From NCBI GenBank assembly GCA_031425695.1, contig JANPJV010000025.1, forward strand, positions 1 through 24,582: a stretch of DNA of 24,582 nt. The letters run 5' to 3'. Origin of the DNA: JANPJV01 sp031425695 (lineage in GTDB: Bacteria; Pseudomonadota; Gammaproteobacteria; Xanthomonadales; SZUA-5). Below, piece after piece: positions 14,277-22,015 of the stretch (position 1 is its first letter; each line of letters opens with the position of its first letter). Below the pieces are notes generated by a model, which was not told the DNA's origin, did not search any database, and saw nothing but the letters and a program-made list of their open reading frames with translations. Position numbers and translations under genes: made by a program.

Positions 14277-15410
14277 TCAGGCCCGCTCGCCCGCCATCGA
14301 TCCCAGCACATCCAGCGCATGGCTCAGCCCATTGCGCAAACCGAGCAGCCGCGCGTGGGAGACCAGTTCGAGCTGTACGGCAGGATCGGTCCACAGCGCG
14401 CAGGCGTACTCGCAGAGGTCTTCGCGGGTCGGGTCTGGGGCCATCACGGCGTGGCTCTCGGCGAGCGCCTGCAGCCGCCCTGGCTGATCGCGTGCAAGCG
14501 CGGTGGCAATGCTCGGCACGCCGAGCGCGAGGGCCTGCAGCAACAGGCTGCCGGCGCCGATCACCACGAAGCGGGCATTGATCATCAGGGTCATCAGCTC
14601 GCCATTGCCCTGCAGGCCGACCTCGAGCATCCCCGGCGTGGCCACACGGCGGTCGCTCGGCCAGTCACCGTGCACGACCAGCGCCCGCGCACCGGTCACC
14701 TTGACGAAACTACGCGCCGCCTGCGCAAAGCCCTCAGTCGCGCTCAGGCCGTCGACCGTGCCGCCACCGCCGCCAGGACAGAACAGCGCGAACGGGCCGG
14801 CGCCCATCCAGTTGGCCAGGTCCTTCGCCAGCACCTCGAGCTTGGGCTCTTCGAAGAGCACGCCCAGCGGACGCCAGAGCACGCGCGGGAACATGCGCAG
14901 CAACCATTGCTGCCAGCGGTTGGGGATGGTGCCCGCACGCCCGAGCTCCACCGACCAATGTTCGTTGAGATTGAGCAGCGCGCCGAGCTTGAAGCCACGC
15001 CCGCGCGCCGACGGCCGCGAGCTCAAGAACACCACGCGCGCACCGGCCTTGCGCGCGGCTCGCAACTGGCGCGCGCGGGCAGTGCTGTCGAACACCACGA
15101 CGGCGGGGCGCATGCGCGCAATGGCCGCACAGACGTCGGCGGTACTGCGCGTCGGCGAGCCTGGCAGTGCAATCGCGGTGACACCGGGATCGGGTGCGGC
15201 ATCGAGCGCATTCCGCTCCGCTGCAATCGCTACTTCGCGCTGCGGCCAGCGTGCCTTGGCGGCACGCGCGAGCAGTCGCGCCCGCTGCAACTCACCGCTG
15301 CCGCTGCTGCCGGACACCGGGACGAACAGGAAGCCGCGTGTCGCCGCGGTCGTCGGCTCACTCACTGCAGTCGAAGCTGGCGCGCCGTCCAACACACTAG
15401 CCAATATCAT
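14277..15410 (-). CDS. GT-B-like glycosyltransferase-type protein
   Basis: A 377-residue protein read from ATG 15410 (an in-frame TTG at 15416 is possible), overlapping the end of the HD gene by 14 nt. The N-terminal half opens with a glycine-rich 'FLFVPVSGSSGSGELQRARL', like the nucleotide-loop of PseG/MurG-type GT-B enzymes. It continues with Rossmann-like strands ('AVVVFDSTARARQLR', 'GARVVFLSSR'). The C-terminal half shows 'FALFCPGGGGG', 'ARALVVHGDWP', and a donor-site-like 'ARFVVIGAGSLLLQALALGV'. There is no signal peptide or TM. The probable role is sugar transfer or nucleotide-sugar hydrolysis in a glycan pathway. Substrate and exact family are not readable, and some motifs normally invariant in MurG/PseG are not obvious. 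It converges on the kinase gene. Confidence 0.65.
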   Translation of the reverse strand: MILASVLDGAPASTAVSEPTTAATRGFLFVPVSGSSGSGELQRARLLARAAKARWPQREVAIAAERNALDAAPDPGVTAIALPGSPTRSTADVCAAIARMRPAVVVFDSTARARQLRAARKAGARVVFLSSRPSARGRGFKLGALLNLNEHWSVELGRAGTIPNRWQQWLLRMFPRVLWRPLGVLFEEPKLEVLAKDLANWMGAGPFALFCPGGGGGTVDGLSATEGFAQAARSFVKVTGARALVVHGDWPSDRRVATPGMLEVGLQGNGELMTLMINARFVVIGAGSLLLQALALGVPSIATALARDQPGRLQALAESHAVMAPDPTREDLCEYACALWTDPAVQLELVSHARLLGLRNGLSHALDVLGSMAGERA

Positions 15411-16476
15411 CGGCAAACAGCAGGAAGGCGTCGATCACGTCCTGCCCAGTCTGGCCAGGCGCCGGGCCGCCGGGGAAGCGCCCGCGCATGCGCGTACTTT
15501 GCGTGCGCACCTTGTCAGCATTGATCTTCTTGCCGCTGCCGAAGACTTCTTCGCCAATCGCCGAAACGAAGCGGTGCAGCTCGAAGAAATAGCGCTCCTG
15601 GCCGTCGGTCAGGAACTCGAAAACGGGTTGCGCCGATTCGGTCGCGACCAAAGCCCGCCCGGCACGCTTCTCGCGCTCCTGCACCAGGCGCACAGCGCTG
15701 CTCGCGAGCGACACGAAGGGCTCGCCGACGTTGGCGGTGTCGAGATCCGCGGCGACCATCATCAAGCGCGCGCGCCGGGTCAGTTCTGCATCCCACTGTT
15801 CCGGCGGCCGGCCGGCGGCCATCTCGGCAATCAGCTTGGGTGCGAGCGAACCGCCGGAGGAAGCCAGCTCGGCGGTGTTGTAAGGGCTCGGCATGGTTGG
15901 CCGCGCATCGAAAGTGGAGCCGGCGATCATCAGCCCGAGGCAGACGTAGAACTCGCGATCGTGCTCGCGCGAAAAGCCGACGGTGTCGAGAATGCGGAAG
16001 GTCTCGGCAATCGAGGCACGCTCGTTGGCGCCGATCTCGTGCCAGTAGCTCACCGATTCGCGCTGGCGCAGGTCGTGGCAGGTGGCGAACAGCGACAGCA
16101 GCAGCCAGTCGGTCAGCTCCATTGCCTGCCAGCCGAGCGCCAGGCGCAGGCGCGACAGCCGGCCATTGAGCAACTCCAGCGCGTGCATCTCGTTGTGATA
16201 TTCGTGCAGGTCGCGCGCCCACGAGCCATGCCGCATCGACATGCGCACGAAGCTCAAGGCCAGCGCGTCCTGCGAGCGCCGTAACAAACTCGCGTGCTGC
16301 TCGCCGAAATGCGCCAGGCACGACGCGCCCACCTCGGCCATGATCGCCGTGAGGTCCGGCCGGTGCTCGCGCAGGGCAACGCTGGCGTAGCGCAGATCGC
16401 GCACGCGGTGCTCGGTGGCATCAGCCGGAAACTGGCGATCCAAGTCGAGCAGCGCGGCGACTAGGTCGGCTGGCAT
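15397..16476 (-). CDS. HD-type metal-dependent phosphohydrolase-like protein
   Basis: A 359-residue cytoplasmic protein. The HD pattern is visible: 'YHNEMHALELL' with His94/His98 (residues 93-103), 'LLLSLFATCHDLRQRE' with the His134-Asp135 doublet, and 'GANERASIAETFRIL' (149-163), matching the N-E-x-SA helix after the doublet. A later 'MMVAADLDTANVG' supplies Asp244/Asp246. YHN...H plus HD plus NE resembles cyclic-nucleotide or nucleotide phosphohydrolase HD proteins, so metal-dependent phosphoester cleavage is likely; the substrate is unknown. The C-terminal ~90 residues ('RYFFELHRFVSAIGEEVFGS') are helical and unassigned. It has a good AGGGAG site and overlaps the GT-B-like gene by 14 nt, so the pair is translationally coupled. 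Confidence 0.75.
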   Translation of the reverse strand: MPADLVAALLDLDRQFPADATEHRVRDLRYASVALREHRPDLTAIMAEVGASCLAHFGEQHASLLRRSQDALALSFVRMSMRHGSWARDLHEYHNEMHALELLNGRLSRLRLALGWQAMELTDWLLLSLFATCHDLRQRESVSYWHEIGANERASIAETFRILDTVGFSREHDREFYVCLGLMIAGSTFDARPTMPSPYNTAELASSGGSLAPKLIAEMAAGRPPEQWDAELTRRARLMMVAADLDTANVGEPFVSLASSAVRLVQEREKRAGRALVATESAQPVFEFLTDGQERYFFELHRFVSAIGEEVFGSGKKINADKVRTQSTRMRGRFPGGPAPGQTGQDVIDAFLLFADDIG

Positions 16477-16481
16477 GCGGG

Positions 16482-16487
16482 CTCCCT
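16482..16487 (-). promoter_or_regulatory. Shine-Dalgarno AGGGAG for the HD protein gene
   Basis: On the minus strand AGGGAG is 5 nt before ATG 16476. The 219-nt gap to the upstream kinase gene suggests the HD gene can have its own promoter, though I cannot point to -35/-10 elements. Confidence 0.7.
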
Positions 16488-16650
16488 GGCCTTTTTTCTA
16501 AAGGCGGCGCCCGTGAGTATACGAGGCGAATGCAGGGTTGGTGGGTGAGCTGTAGCGTGGCACTGAGCGCGCGTAGAGCTGATCGCATGGGATTACTTGA
16601 ATCGCGCCAGCGCCGCGGCTTCTCGCTCCGTGCGCCAGCGCCGGGTTTGC

Positions 16651-16754
16651 TGTCGTAGGTCATGTTGCGCCCGCAGGGCGCTACTTGACGGCGTTTCACT
16701 CTCGCAAGAGTGCGTCATGTTGCCCGCTGGCGCCGGCAACACGACCTACGACAG
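16651..16754. repeat. GTAGGTCATGTTGC inverted repeat overlapping the histidine kinase 3' end
   Basis: The left arm 16651-16668 (TGTCGTAGGTCATGTTGC) and right arm 16737-16754 (GCAACACGACCTACGACA) match at 17 of 18 positions when one is reverse-complemented. Within lies a perfect small hairpin CACTCT/AGAGTG (16697-16702 with 16707-16712) that includes the kinase stop codon. A third copy of the arm is at 24483-24506. The right arm is coding for the kinase C-terminus. Confidence 0.85.
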
Positions 16755-19284
16755 TGCTCTCGCTGACCGCCCGCTTGAGCGGAAGATGGACCGTAAAGGT
16801 GGTGCCGACGCCGGGCGCGCTGGCGACTTCGATGCGGCCGCCGTGGCGCTGCACGATTCCGTAGGAAACCGAGAGCCCGAGCCCGGTCCCCTGGCCAACC
16901 GGCTTGGTGGTGAAGAACGGATCGAAGATCCGGCCCAAGTCGGCCGGGGCAATGCCTTTGCCGGTGTCACTGACGCTGACGGTGAGCTCGTGCTCGTCGC
17001 TGCGGGTGGTGAGGGTAATCTGGCCTTGCTTGGGGATCGACTGCACGGCGTTGATCAACAGGTTCAGGAATACCTGGTTGAGCTGGAATGGCAAACATTC
17101 GATTGGCGGCGTCGGCGCGTAATCGCGGACCAGCTCGGCCTTGTACTTGAGATCGTGGGCAACCACGTTGAGGGTGCTTTCGAGGCCGGCGTGGATGTCG
17201 ACGCATTGCCATTCGGATTCACCGACGTGGGAAAACTCCTTGAGATCCTTGACTATTTTTTCGACGCGAACGATGCCCTGCAGTGATTCGGCGAGCAGTC
17301 CCAGCACGTCCTTGCGGACGAACTCGAGCTCCATACGCGTCTTGGAGCGCGCCAGCGCCGCTGCTGCCGCCGGGTCATTCCTGGCGATCACCGGGTCGAG
17401 CGCCTCGTAGTCCTTGATCAGTTCAAGAATGTCGTCGAGATAGCGGCTCAGCGTGTGCATGTTCGAGTACACATAGCCGATCGGGTTGTTGATCTCGTGC
17501 GCCACGCCGGCGGCGAGCTGTCCAACCGAGGCCATGCGCTCGGACTGCAGCAGCTGGCTCTGCGCACCTTCCAGCACCCGCGCCAGCGCGAGTAGCTCGG
17601 TGTTGCGCTGGTGCAGCGAAGATTCGGCGGCCGCGCGTTCGCTGACTTCCACGGTGAGCGCGGCGTTCGCGGCGGACAGTGCGTCATTGGCCTCGCGTTG
17701 GCGCGCGTTGGCCGCAGCCAGTTCCGCCGAACCGTCGAGCAGCGCCTGGTGCAGGCGCGCGAGCTCGTCGCGACTGGTCGTGATCAGCCGCTTGCTGCGC
17801 TCGGCGGCGCGGAAGCGGCTGTAAAGCAGCCCGGCCAGGGCCAGCAGGATGGCGAGACCAGCGATCAGCCCGATGCCGAGCAGCCGCTGGCGATTGAGCG
17901 TGAGCGACTGGATGGCATTGTCGCGCTCCAGCAGTGCGCGCTCGCCCTCCGTGCGTTCGTTTGCGAGGCTGCCCTCGAGCATTGCGATCCGGCGCGCAGC
18001 CAGGTCGATCGCAAGCTCCTTGTCGAGTGCCTGGTAGGCCTTGAGCGTCACGAAGGCGTTGGCGGCATCACCCGAAAGCAGCTGTTGCTGCGAGAGCAGG
18101 TCGAGCGCGGCGCGCTCCAGGATGCGATCGCCGACCTTGCGGGTAGCCTCGAGCACCGTCTTGCTCTCCGCCAGCGCCTCTGCCGTGAGGCCGCGCGCCG
18201 CAAGCACCTGGGCGCGGGTGAGGCGCAACAGGATCTGGTCGCGGATCGCGACCACATCGAAGGACTCGAAGGCCTTGGTGGTCCAGCGCATCCCATCGTC
18301 GAGCTTGCCTTGCTGCAGGCGCAGTTCCGCCATGCGCGTGTAGGCGCTGACGCGGTTCGGCGGGCTGCCCGATTCTTCGGCCATGGCCACGGCCAGCTCG
18401 GCGCTCGTTTCGGCCTCGTCGAGGCGCCCCAGCAGCATGAGTGAGCGGGTCAGCTCGCCATGCAGGGTGATCGCTTCGCGCTTGTTGCGTTGCTCGACGA
18501 ACTCGAGCGCCTCCTTGAGGTAGCGGCTGCCGAGCTCCTCGTCGTCGATACTGCGGTGCAGGACTCCGAGCAGCCGCAGGCTGCGCGCAATCTCCGCTCG
18601 ATTTGAACTTTTCCGTGCGAGCTCCAGCGCCTCCTTGTGTACCAGCATCGCATCCGAAAACCTGCCGGTGCGCCCGTGCAGCATGCCGATCGAATTGAGC
18701 GCATTGGCGACTCCCAGCTCGTCGTCGGCTTGCCTCAGGATTTCGAGTGCCTGTTGGAAATTATCGAGGGCACTGTCGAAGCGTCCGAGTTTGCGCTCGA
18801 GGACGCCCCGCCCGAGCAGCCACTGGGCCTGCCAGAGGGGATTGCCGCTGGCATCGGCCAGTTGCTTGGCGGCGGCCAGCGCGATTTCGGTGTCGGCAGT
18901 GCGGCCGCGATTGACCAGGACCGTGGACTGGCGGTCGAGCGCCTGGAACTTGAGATCGTCGAGCCCGAGCGCGCTGGCTTCGGAGATAACCGTTTCCAGC
19001 GCAGCCAGGGCCTCGTCGGAGGCTTCGAGATCGTTGGCGAACTCGGCGAACGCGAGCGTCGCCCACGCGCGATAGATGCGATCGGTCGCAGCGTCACGAA
19101 GGTCGATTGCCTGCTGGCGCAGCTCTGCCGCCGAGCGCGCCTGACTGCCCCGCAACGCGCGGATTTCGGCAGGCTCGGAACCGCCCGCCACCGCCGCGAC
19201 CGCCGCTTGCGCTGTTCCGAATACCAGGCACAGCGCCAGGCACCAGGGGCGCAGCCAGCTCCATGCGTTGCCGCCATTCCTCAC
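16696..19284 (-). CDS. TPR-containing membrane sensor histidine kinase
   Basis: An 862-residue protein. An N-terminal signal/anchor spans ~8-30 (SWLRPWCLALCLVFGTAQAA). A tetratricopeptide array covers ~60-450 ('GRFDSALDNFQQALEILRQA', 'ALNSIGMLHGRTGRFSDAML'). A TM helix follows at ~467-489 (GIGLIAGLAILLALAGLLYS), then a coiled coil (~495-580). The kinase core carries the H-box 'AAGVAHEINNP' with phospho-acceptor His596, the N-box 'NQVFLNLLINAVQSI' (Asn745), G1 'DTGKGI' (Asp773), the F-box FDPFFTTK and G2 'GQGTGLGLS'. It is a two-component sensor whose periplasmic TPR half likely senses a protein or peptide; the partner response regulator is not in the window. The last ~20 residues (ESTVVGRVAGASGQHDALL) come from a dispersed repeat and lie beyond the usual end of the ATPase domain. 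Confidence 0.93.
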   Translation of the reverse strand: MRNGGNAWSWLRPWCLALCLVFGTAQAAVAAVAGGSEPAEIRALRGSQARSAAELRQQAIDLRDAATDRIYRAWATLAFAEFANDLEASDEALAALETVISEASALGLDDLKFQALDRQSTVLVNRGRTADTEIALAAAKQLADASGNPLWQAQWLLGRGVLERKLGRFDSALDNFQQALEILRQADDELGVANALNSIGMLHGRTGRFSDAMLVHKEALELARKSSNRAEIARSLRLLGVLHRSIDDEELGSRYLKEALEFVEQRNKREAITLHGELTRSLMLLGRLDEAETSAELAVAMAEESGSPPNRVSAYTRMAELRLQQGKLDDGMRWTTKAFESFDVVAIRDQILLRLTRAQVLAARGLTAEALAESKTVLEATRKVGDRILERAALDLLSQQQLLSGDAANAFVTLKAYQALDKELAIDLAARRIAMLEGSLANERTEGERALLERDNAIQSLTLNRQRLLGIGLIAGLAILLALAGLLYSRFRAAERSKRLITTSRDELARLHQALLDGSAELAAANARQREANDALSAANAALTVEVSERAAAESSLHQRNTELLALARVLEGAQSQLLQSERMASVGQLAAGVAHEINNPIGYVYSNMHTLSRYLDDILELIKDYEALDPVIARNDPAAAAALARSKTRMELEFVRKDVLGLLAESLQGIVRVEKIVKDLKEFSHVGESEWQCVDIHAGLESTLNVVAHDLKYKAELVRDYAPTPPIECLPFQLNQVFLNLLINAVQSIPKQGQITLTTRSDEHELTVSVSDTGKGIAPADLGRIFDPFFTTKPVGQGTGLGLSVSYGIVQRHGGRIEVASAPGVGTTFTVHLPLKRAVSESTVVGRVAGASGQHDALLRE

Positions 19285-19367
19285 AAGCGCTTCCCAGACC
19301 GTCGCCTAATTGTCCGGCCGAGTCGAGCGGGGTGGCTGCGGTAGGCGGGTGTGGGGTTTAGAGTGGG

Positions 19368-19463
19368 TGCACTGGATGCATGGCGGGCGGCGCTCCTGCG
19401 CCGCCGCATGGTTTCCGTCTTGGCCGGAAAGCGCCGGCGCGGGAGCGCCGCACTCCATGTGCA
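19368..19463. repeat. REP-like palindrome between the histidine kinase and radC
   Basis: The left arm (19368-19407) has GCGGGCGGCGCTCCTGCGCC. The right arm (19432-19463) has GGCGCGGGAGCGCCGCACTC, its near reverse complement, flanked by TGCA on both sides. The loop contains TTTCC/GGAAA. It belongs to the same GGAGTGCGGCGCTCC family as 3446-3550 and 4694-4725. It lies just downstream of the radC stop in the restored frame (19470-19472). Confidence 0.82.
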
Positions 19464-19469
19464 CGCGGC

Positions 19470-20155
19470 TTACAGCCACCCGCGCTCGGCAAAGGACACG
19501 CTGGCGCCATCGCCGACGACAACATGGTCGAGCAGGCGGACCTCGACCAGGTTCAGGGCTTGGCGCAGGCGTTCAGTGATCTCCGGTCGGCGGCACTCGG
19601 CTCGCAGACGCCGGACGGATGGTTGTGGGCAACGACCAGGGCGGCAGCGCCGAGGCGCAAGGCGCGCTTGACGACTTCGCCGACGTACACGGCGGCGCCG
19701 GTGAGGCTGCCGTTGAACATGTCTTCAACGGCAATCACCTGGTGACGGGCATCCAGGAACAGGGCCGAGAACACTTCGTTCTCGCGGTCGCGCAGGCGCG
19801 CCCGGAACGCATCCTGGACGTCGCTGGGGGCGCCAATGGACTGGCCGCGACGCAACGCCATGCCTTGCGCGCGCCGCCCAACTTCGGCTGCAGCCTGCAG
19901 GCTCGCCCATTTGGCCACGCCGACCCCGAGCTTGCCGGGCAGGTGTTCGGCACCCGTGGCGAGCACGCCGCGCAGGTCTCCGAGCTCGGCCAGCAAGGTG
20001 CGCGCGACATCGAGCGCGCTGCGCCCGCGGGTGCCGGAGCGCAGCAGCAAGGCCAGCAATTCAGCGTCGCTCAGGCGCTCGGCCCCGTACTGCTGCAGGC
20101 GCTCGCGTGGGCGGTCTTCGACCGGCCAGCAGCGGATCGGGTTGTGCACGGACAT
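19470..20155 (-). pseudogene. radC: radC (JAB/MPN-domain protein) with an apparent frameshift near the 3' end
   Basis: From ATG 20155 the frame gives RadC: a helix-hairpin-helix region (~20-90, 'LSDAELLALLLRSGTRGRSA') and the JAMM/MPN domain with Glu127 and the metal motif HNHPSG (177-182) through Asp190. At 19581-19583, where homologs read 'AADRRITERL', one base seems missing and the frame hits TGA at 19553. Shifting frame restores ITERLRQALNLVEVRLLDHV, then VVGDGASVSFAERGWL, and a TAA at 19470-19472: the exact RadC C-terminus and normal length (~228 residues). All metal ligands precede the break, so the 200-residue product would keep its motif but lose its last strands. RadC's biochemical role is unsettled; the name came from a misassigned DNA-repair mutant. 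It is divergent from coaBC. A sequencing error or a true recent mutation both fit. Confidence 0.88.
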
Positions 20156-20306
20156 GGCTTGAGTTTCTCGTTGTTTGCGGGGCGTCGAAAGTCTGCAGGC
20201 CGGTGCGGACGCCGTCGGCGGCGCGTTTCCTGATTTCCGGTAGTCTTTCCCCGCCGACTGCTGTCGGAAATTTCCGCCCCCCCCAACGTTCGACAGGCGT
20301 TCCGTT

Positions 20307-21512
20307 TTGACTGAGCTCTCCTCGATGCGGCTGCTGCTCGGAGTCGGTGGCGGCGTTTCCGCCTACAAGGCCGCTGAGCTGGTACGCCGTGCGCGTGAGC
20401 GGGGTGCCGAGGTGCAGGTCGTGATGACTGCCGCGGCCGCGCATTTCATCGGTGCCGCGACCTTCCAGGCACTGAGCGGACGGCCGGTGCGGGACAGTCT
20501 CTGGGACGCCGCCGCGGAAGCGGCGATGGGCCATATCGAGCTGGCGCGCTGGGCGACCCAGATCCTGATCGCGCCAGCAACCGCCGACCTCATCGCGCGG
20601 CTGCGCGCCGGCAGCGGCGACGACCTGCTGACTACCGTTTGCCTGGCGAGCGCGGCGCCATTGGCGCTGGCACCGGCCATGAACCAGCAGATGTGGGCAC
20701 ATGTAGCCACCCAGGACAATCTCGGGGTTTTGCGCGTGCGTGGCGTACGCGTGCTCGGTCCGGGCAGTGGCGACCAGGCCTGCGGCGACGTCGGCCCGGG
20801 GCGCATGTGGGAGCCGCTGCAGATCCTCGACGCGCTGGCGCTTCCACAGAGCGCGCGCCTGGCGGGGCTGCGGTTCGTGGTGAGCGCCGGTCCTACTTTC
20901 GAGGATCTCGATCCGGTGCGTTTTCTCGGCAATCGCAGCTCCGGCAAGATGGGCTTTGCGATTGCCGCCGCCGCCGCTGCGGCCGGTGCCACGGTCGAGC
21001 TCATCGCCGGCCCGGTGCACTTGGCCACGCCCGCCGACTGCAGGCGCCGTGATGTGCGCAGTGCCGCGCAGATGCGCGAGGCGGTGCTGGCGGCCTGTGT
21101 CGGCGCCGACGTCTACGTCGGGACCGCCGCGGTAGCCGACTACCGGCCCGCCGCGACGGCTGCCCGCAAGCTCAAGAAGGGCCCGGACAGCTGGAACATC
21201 GAGTTGCTGCGCAATCCAGACATCATCACCGAGGTGGCCGGGCTGCAAACGCGGCCACTGATCGTCGGCTTCGCCGCGGAAACCGATGACGTTCTCGGTT
21301 ATGCGCGTGGCAAGCTCACTGCCAAGGGGCTCGACCTGGTGGTCGCCAATCGGGTCGGTCCGGGCATTGCCTTCGACTGCGAGGACAACGCGCTGACCGT
21401 GCTCGACCAGAGCGGCGACACCGATCTTGGCCAGGGCAGCAAGCGCACATTGGCGACGCGCCTGATCGAGCTGATCGCGGTGCGCCTGGGGCGCCAGGCA
21501 GGCGCGACGTGA
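20307..21512 (+). CDS. coaBC: Bifunctional phosphopantothenoylcysteine decarboxylase / phosphopantothenate-cysteine ligase
   Basis: A 401-residue CoaBC. The CoaC half (to ~185) converts 4'-phosphopantothenoylcysteine to 4'-phosphopantetheine with FMN. It shows 'LLLGVGGGVSAYKAAELVRR', the catalytic His76 in 'AAMGHIELARWA', 'PAMNQQMW' with Asn126 and 'DQACGDVGPGRM' with Cys159. Each is one residue off the E. coli numbering. The CoaB half joins CTP-activated phosphopantothenate to cysteine: 'VSAGPTFEDLDPVRFLGNRS', SGKMG, 'AAVADYRP', the basic 'KLKKG' and 'IVGFAAETDD'. The start is TTG 20307 or ATG 20325; TTG gives the usual leader length and has ACAGG upstream. The 151-nt gap to radC is shared by two divergent genes and holds an eight-C run at 20277-20284. 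The stop overlaps dut by 4 nt. Confidence 0.96.
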   Translation: MTELSSMRLLLGVGGGVSAYKAAELVRRARERGAEVQVVMTAAAAHFIGAATFQALSGRPVRDSLWDAAAEAAMGHIELARWATQILIAPATADLIARLRAGSGDDLLTTVCLASAAPLALAPAMNQQMWAHVATQDNLGVLRVRGVRVLGPGSGDQACGDVGPGRMWEPLQILDALALPQSARLAGLRFVVSAGPTFEDLDPVRFLGNRSSGKMGFAIAAAAAAAGATVELIAGPVHLATPADCRRRDVRSAAQMREAVLAACVGADVYVGTAAVADYRPAATAARKLKKGPDSWNIELLRNPDIITEVAGLQTRPLIVGFAAETDDVLGYARGKLTAKGLDLVVANRVGPGIAFDCEDNALTVLDQSGDTDLGQGSKRTLATRLIELIAVRLGRQAGAT

Positions 21513-21973
21513 GCGCTCCGCTCGAGCTCGACGTGCGCGTGCTGGATGCACGCATCGGCACGCTCTGGCCGCTGCCGGAATACGCGACGGCGGGCTCGGC
21601 CGGTCTCGACCTGCGGGCCTGTCTCGACGCGCCGCTCGAGCTCGCGCCGGGTGCCAGCGTCATGGTCTCGAGCGGGCTTGCGATCCACATCGCGGCGTCC
21701 GATGTTGCGGCGTTGGTCCTGCCGCGCTCGGGCCTCGGCAGCAAGCACGGCATCGTGCTCGGCAACCTGGTCGGGCTGATCGATGCGGATTATCAAGGCC
21801 CGCTGATGGTTTCCTGCTGGAACCGATCGCAGGTGAGCTTTACCATTGCGCCTGGCGAGCGCGTGGCACAATTGTTGTTGATTCCGATCCTGCATGCGCG
21901 TCTGCGCGTGGTTGATTCATTCGTGCGCAGTGAGCGCGGGGAGGGTGGCTTTGGACACACCGGTCGCACCTAG
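21509..21973 (+). CDS. dut: dUTP diphosphatase (dUTPase)
   Basis: A 154-residue trimeric-type dUTPase, which hydrolyses dUTP to dUMP and pyrophosphate. This keeps uracil out of DNA and supplies thymidylate synthesis. All five family motifs are present in order: AGSAGLDLRA (28-37), PRSGLG (72-77), GLIDADYQG (89-97) with the catalytic Asp94, GERVAQL (116-122) and the flexible C-terminal RGEGGFGHTG (143-152) that closes over the substrate. Position 150 is His where many homologs have Ser. It starts at a GTG inside the coaBC stop (GTGA), so translation is coupled. Length is normal (E. coli 152). Confidence 0.97.
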   Translation: MSAPLELDVRVLDARIGTLWPLPEYATAGSAGLDLRACLDAPLELAPGASVMVSSGLAIHIAASDVAALVLPRSGLGSKHGIVLGNLVGLIDADYQGPLMVSCWNRSQVSFTIAPGERVAQLLLIPILHARLRVVDSFVRSERGEGGFGHTGRT

Positions 21974-22015
21974 CAGCCTGTCGGACCTTCCTCGCGGCAG
22001 GACATCGATCCCGAC

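Noticed and set aside
14163..16284. Long + strand frames (453 and 593 codons) across the GT-B-like and HD genes
   Set aside because: Low-complexity Arg/Ala/Ser-rich translations; the minus strand gives coherent domains, a ribosome site and coupled stops/starts.
16697..16712. Hairpin CACTCT/AGAGTG at the histidine kinase stop as a terminator
   Set aside because: Only a 6-bp stem and followed on the minus strand by AAACG, not a U tract; better explained as part of the dispersed repeat.
20061..21551. 496-codon minus-strand frame across coaBC
   Set aside because: coaBC is unambiguous on the + strand and the frame overlaps radC in another frame; shadow only.
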